A stretch of 23,114 nucleotides of DNA, taken from NCBI GenBank assembly GCA_943704495.1, contig CALSCR010003433.1, positions 1-23,114 of the forward strand, read 5' to 3'. The stretch comes from Pigoraptor chileana. Its lineage: Eukaryota > Opisthokonta > Filasterea. The notes under the pieces are model-generated. The model was not told where the DNA came from. It was given only the letters and a program-made list of their open reading frames with translations, and did no database searches. Of the stretch, positions 20,876 through 23,114 are shown one piece after another (within the stretch, counting starts at the first letter, position 1; every line of letters starts with the position of its first letter). The translations under genes and the position numbers were made by a program.

Positions 20876-22930
20876 TCATCGCTGGAGGAGTGCGGCCGCA
20901 GCGTCCGCCACAAGCTTCGTCTTGTACTCTTTGAAACCCCCCTCAAACCGAGTGACCGATTTGTTTTCGCAAATCCACAACTCGTTGCAAGCGCTGTGTA
21001 AGGAGAGAGGAGAGATTGCAGCGAACAAGCATCAACGATATGCCACACGGAAATCACACACACACACACACATAATAGATATCACAAACACACACACACA
21101 CACATACACACACGCTCACACACACGCTCACACACACACACACAGACACACAGGGAACGTTTTCCAACACACACCTTGTGATGAGACGCTCATCGTGGGA
21201 CACGAGGACCACACCGCCAGTGAAGGCCATGATTGCGCGCGAGAGCGCATCGACAGTCTCGACGTCAAGATGGTTGGTGGGCTCGTCGAGAACGAGCAGA
21301 TGCGGCGACTGTTGGGACAACAATCACACAGTGAGAATGCGTGGCGTTATTGCGAGATCACAGACAGGAGGAGGTCGTGAGTCAGAGACACAACTCAGAA
21401 ACATGAGGGAGGAGTATTGGCAAGACAGGCGCAATGACAAACCTGCATTCCAATGTCCGCAAATGCGACGCGCGATTTTTGCCCTCCCGAGAGCGTGCGG
21501 ATGGGCTGCAGACCAACGTCGCCGGAGATGCCATAGCACCCGAGCTGTCGGCGGTACTCCTCGACCGTCTTGCCGGGATATTTTCGCTACGTTGTTTTAT
21601 ATCAATTGTGATGTGTGGAAAGGATATCGATTCAAATTTATGTAATAATAAAACAGAAAAAAAGTAAAAAAACACACAAACAAAAAACACAACAAGGAAA
21701 AAAAAAAACTCTAGATCAAGGCACACAGAGCTGAAAAAAATACGAACTCCACGAGTCCTGACGTAATAATGCCACGTATGCGCAGAGCGGCCTTACGATG
21801 AGCAGAGTATTGACACATGTACACACACACACACCCACACAACCACACAGACATGCGCATGTTTGATGAACACGCACCTGCAAGTGCTCCACGGCACACA
21901 CGTCGAGTGTGAGGCCGTCCACGTGATGCTGGCTGAAGTAGCCCAGGCGCAGCTTCCGGTGTCGGCTGACAGTGCCTGTGATGGCACTCAGTTCGCCCGT
22001 AACAAGCTTGAGAAGAGTGGACTTGCCGTTTCCGTTGGCACCAACCTATCTCCGGGGAGAGCGATGAGTTGTGTGTGTATGTGTGTGCGTGTGTGTGTGT
22101 GTGAGTGTGTGCGCGAGTGTATAGTGTGTGTGTGCGTGTGTGTGTGTGAGTGTGTAAGTGGGTATTTGCATTGTAGAGCACTACAGTGCTATTGACAGCG
22201 GTTGCGCTGAATCCAAAATAACAACAACAACAACAATAAACGCACCAGCGCAACGCGTGATTCCATCGTCGCCCCAAAATTGACGCGGCCGAAAATGGGC
22301 AGCGACGGGTCGTAATGGAAGCCGACGTCGGTGAATTCGAGAATGGGCGGTCCGAGTTTTTCCGGGGCGGGAAATTCAAACACAACGGGCGCGTCAAACT
22401 CCACGGGTAGAAGGACGGGGCTGTGGTTGTGTTGGTTTTTTTGTTTGTGCGAAAGAAACCAGAAGATGTGTATGTGTGTGTGTGTGTGTGGGGGGGGATG
22501 TTGAGTATATGGATGACGTTTAACCGCTTTACGCACAACATGCACATGAGACACACACACACACAGCTGCCAAACAAAACCCTATAAAAAACTCACAGTT
22601 TCTCGAGTATCTTAATCTTGCTCTGTGCCTGCGGCGCCCTCTTTGCGTTGTAGCGCCAGCGGTCGATGAAGTCTTGCAAGTGCTTGCGGTACATGAGTTG
22701 CGATTCGTACTCGCGCTGCTGGTTGAGTTGGCGCTCCATGCGCGTGCGTTCAAACTGCTCGTAGTTGCCCTTGTACGCATCCAGGCGCTGACTCCACATG
22801 TGGATTGTGTCCGTAGTGATCGAGTTGAGAAAGTCGCGGTCGTGAGACACCACAAAGATAGTGCCAGGCCACGTCTGCAGATATGTCTCCAGCCACACGA
22901 CGGCGTTGACGTCCAACATGTTCGTGGGTT
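20876..22930 (-). CDS. ABCF3: ABCF3/Gcn20-type ABC-F ATPase (5' part missing)
   Basis: Family role: soluble twin-ATPase that acts on ribosomes; yeast Gcn20 works with Gcn1 in Gcn2 activation. Minus-strand exons: 22930-22597, 22420-22246, 22045-21878, 21586-21443, 21308-21175 and 20993-20876 (TGA), giving 356 complete residues. The window enters at EPTNMLDV, just after Walker B of the first ABC domain, then [15 protein letters not shown] (H-loop), the linker with [10 protein letters not shown] and [14 protein letters not shown], and the second ABC domain: [10 protein letters not shown], Walker [17 protein letters not shown] (Q-loop), signature [12 protein letters not shown], Walker [15 protein letters not shown]-loop LVSHDER, and a short C terminus ending [15 protein letters not shown] and LEKLPVLLP favour ABCF3 over ABCF1/2. 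All junctions keep frame. The N-terminal region, first Walker A and first signature lie to the right of the window. Confidence 0.93.
21055..21155. repeat. (CA)n tract in ABCF3 intron
   Basis: Long CA repeat with interruptions between exons ending 21175 and starting 20993. The gene's sense strand reads (TG)n. Confidence 0.9.
22068..22160. repeat. (TG)n tract in ABCF3 intron
   Basis: Imperfect TG repeat on the plus strand, hence (CA)n on the sense strand of the minus-strand gene. This is the opposite polarity to most other introns here. Another tract of the same polarity, ending in a G run, lies at about 22467-22498. Confidence 0.85.
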
Positions 22931-23114
22931 CTGCGCGTGCAAGATTAAGGCACAGTATTAGCGCAGGTGTGCAATTAACAAAAGAGTTGCAGATTGGTAT
23001 TATTTGCCCATGCTTACGCATGAACACCGCAAGGCGAGAGAAAGGGCGAGGTCGGAGAACAGGTAAAAAATTACTATGCAAGCACTGATATTGAGGGGGG
23101 GGGGGGGGGGGGGG
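22931..23114. other. Partial ABCF3 intron and right-edge G run
   Basis: Sequence upstream of the CGCGCAG acceptor at 22931. No upstream exon is identifiable: the expected Walker B and signature of the first ABC domain are not encoded here. A possible donor GTAAGC on the minus strand near 23017 follows a frame that does not match the family. The last 20 bases are all G (23095-23114). Confidence 0.6.

Noticed and set aside
22972-23081. Possible upstream ABCF3 exon (frame ending RLAVFMR before a GTAAGC)
   Set aside because: Joining it to the next exon would omit the Walker B motif; the similarity to a signature-flanking helix is too short.

Overview
The window is eukaryotic nuclear DNA from a unicellular or otherwise gene-dense lineage that I cannot place. 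It holds six spliced, protein-coding housekeeping genes with many short introns (mostly 130-400 nt), close spacing and ordinary TAA/TGA stops. A FAM161-type centriole/basal-body protein points to a cell that makes a flagellum. Introns and flanks are loaded with (TG)n-type simple repeats. The window begins in (TG)n and ends in a 20-G run, so both edges lie in low-complexity DNA.

Layout: (1) 327-1440, minus: V-ATPase assembly factor Vma12/TMEM199, with its last exon off the left edge. (2) 2090-4779, plus: GH27 alpha-galactosidase/NAGA-like protein in six exons, divergent from gene 1; its catalytic nucleophile Asp is read as Cys. (3) 5712-8405, minus: Brr6/Brl1-type nuclear-envelope protein in eight or nine exons, including a 33-nt microexon and one AT-AC intron. 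(4) 9076-12978, plus: long FAM161-domain protein in two exons, divergent from gene 3. (5) 14110-19826, plus: complete exportin-1/CRM1 in 13 exons, 1077 aa, with the leptomycin-target cysteine at residue 528. (6) 20876-22930, minus: C-terminal two thirds of an ABCF3/Gcn20-type ABC-F ATPase, convergent with gene 5, with its 5' part off the right edge.

Splice models were built by hand from frame, phase and family conservation. Every internal junction described keeps frame and restores a recognisable family motif, except the last Brr6 junction, which is uncertain. The genes do not form one pathway. Links are loose: Vma12 and the GH27 protein are both endolysosomal or secretory and share a divergent promoter region; Brr6 (nuclear envelope and pore assembly) and exportin-1 (nuclear export) are both nuclear-transport factors.

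The observations most worth following up are a 31-bp perfect palindrome flanked by an exact 8-bp direct repeat, which looks like a hAT-type element reduced to its two terminal repeats (8629-8675); an AT-AC intron that alone restores the Brr6 WEKCMNRDP motif; and the Asp-to-Cys change in the GH27 active site. No rRNA, tRNA, CRISPR array or virus-derived element was recognised.
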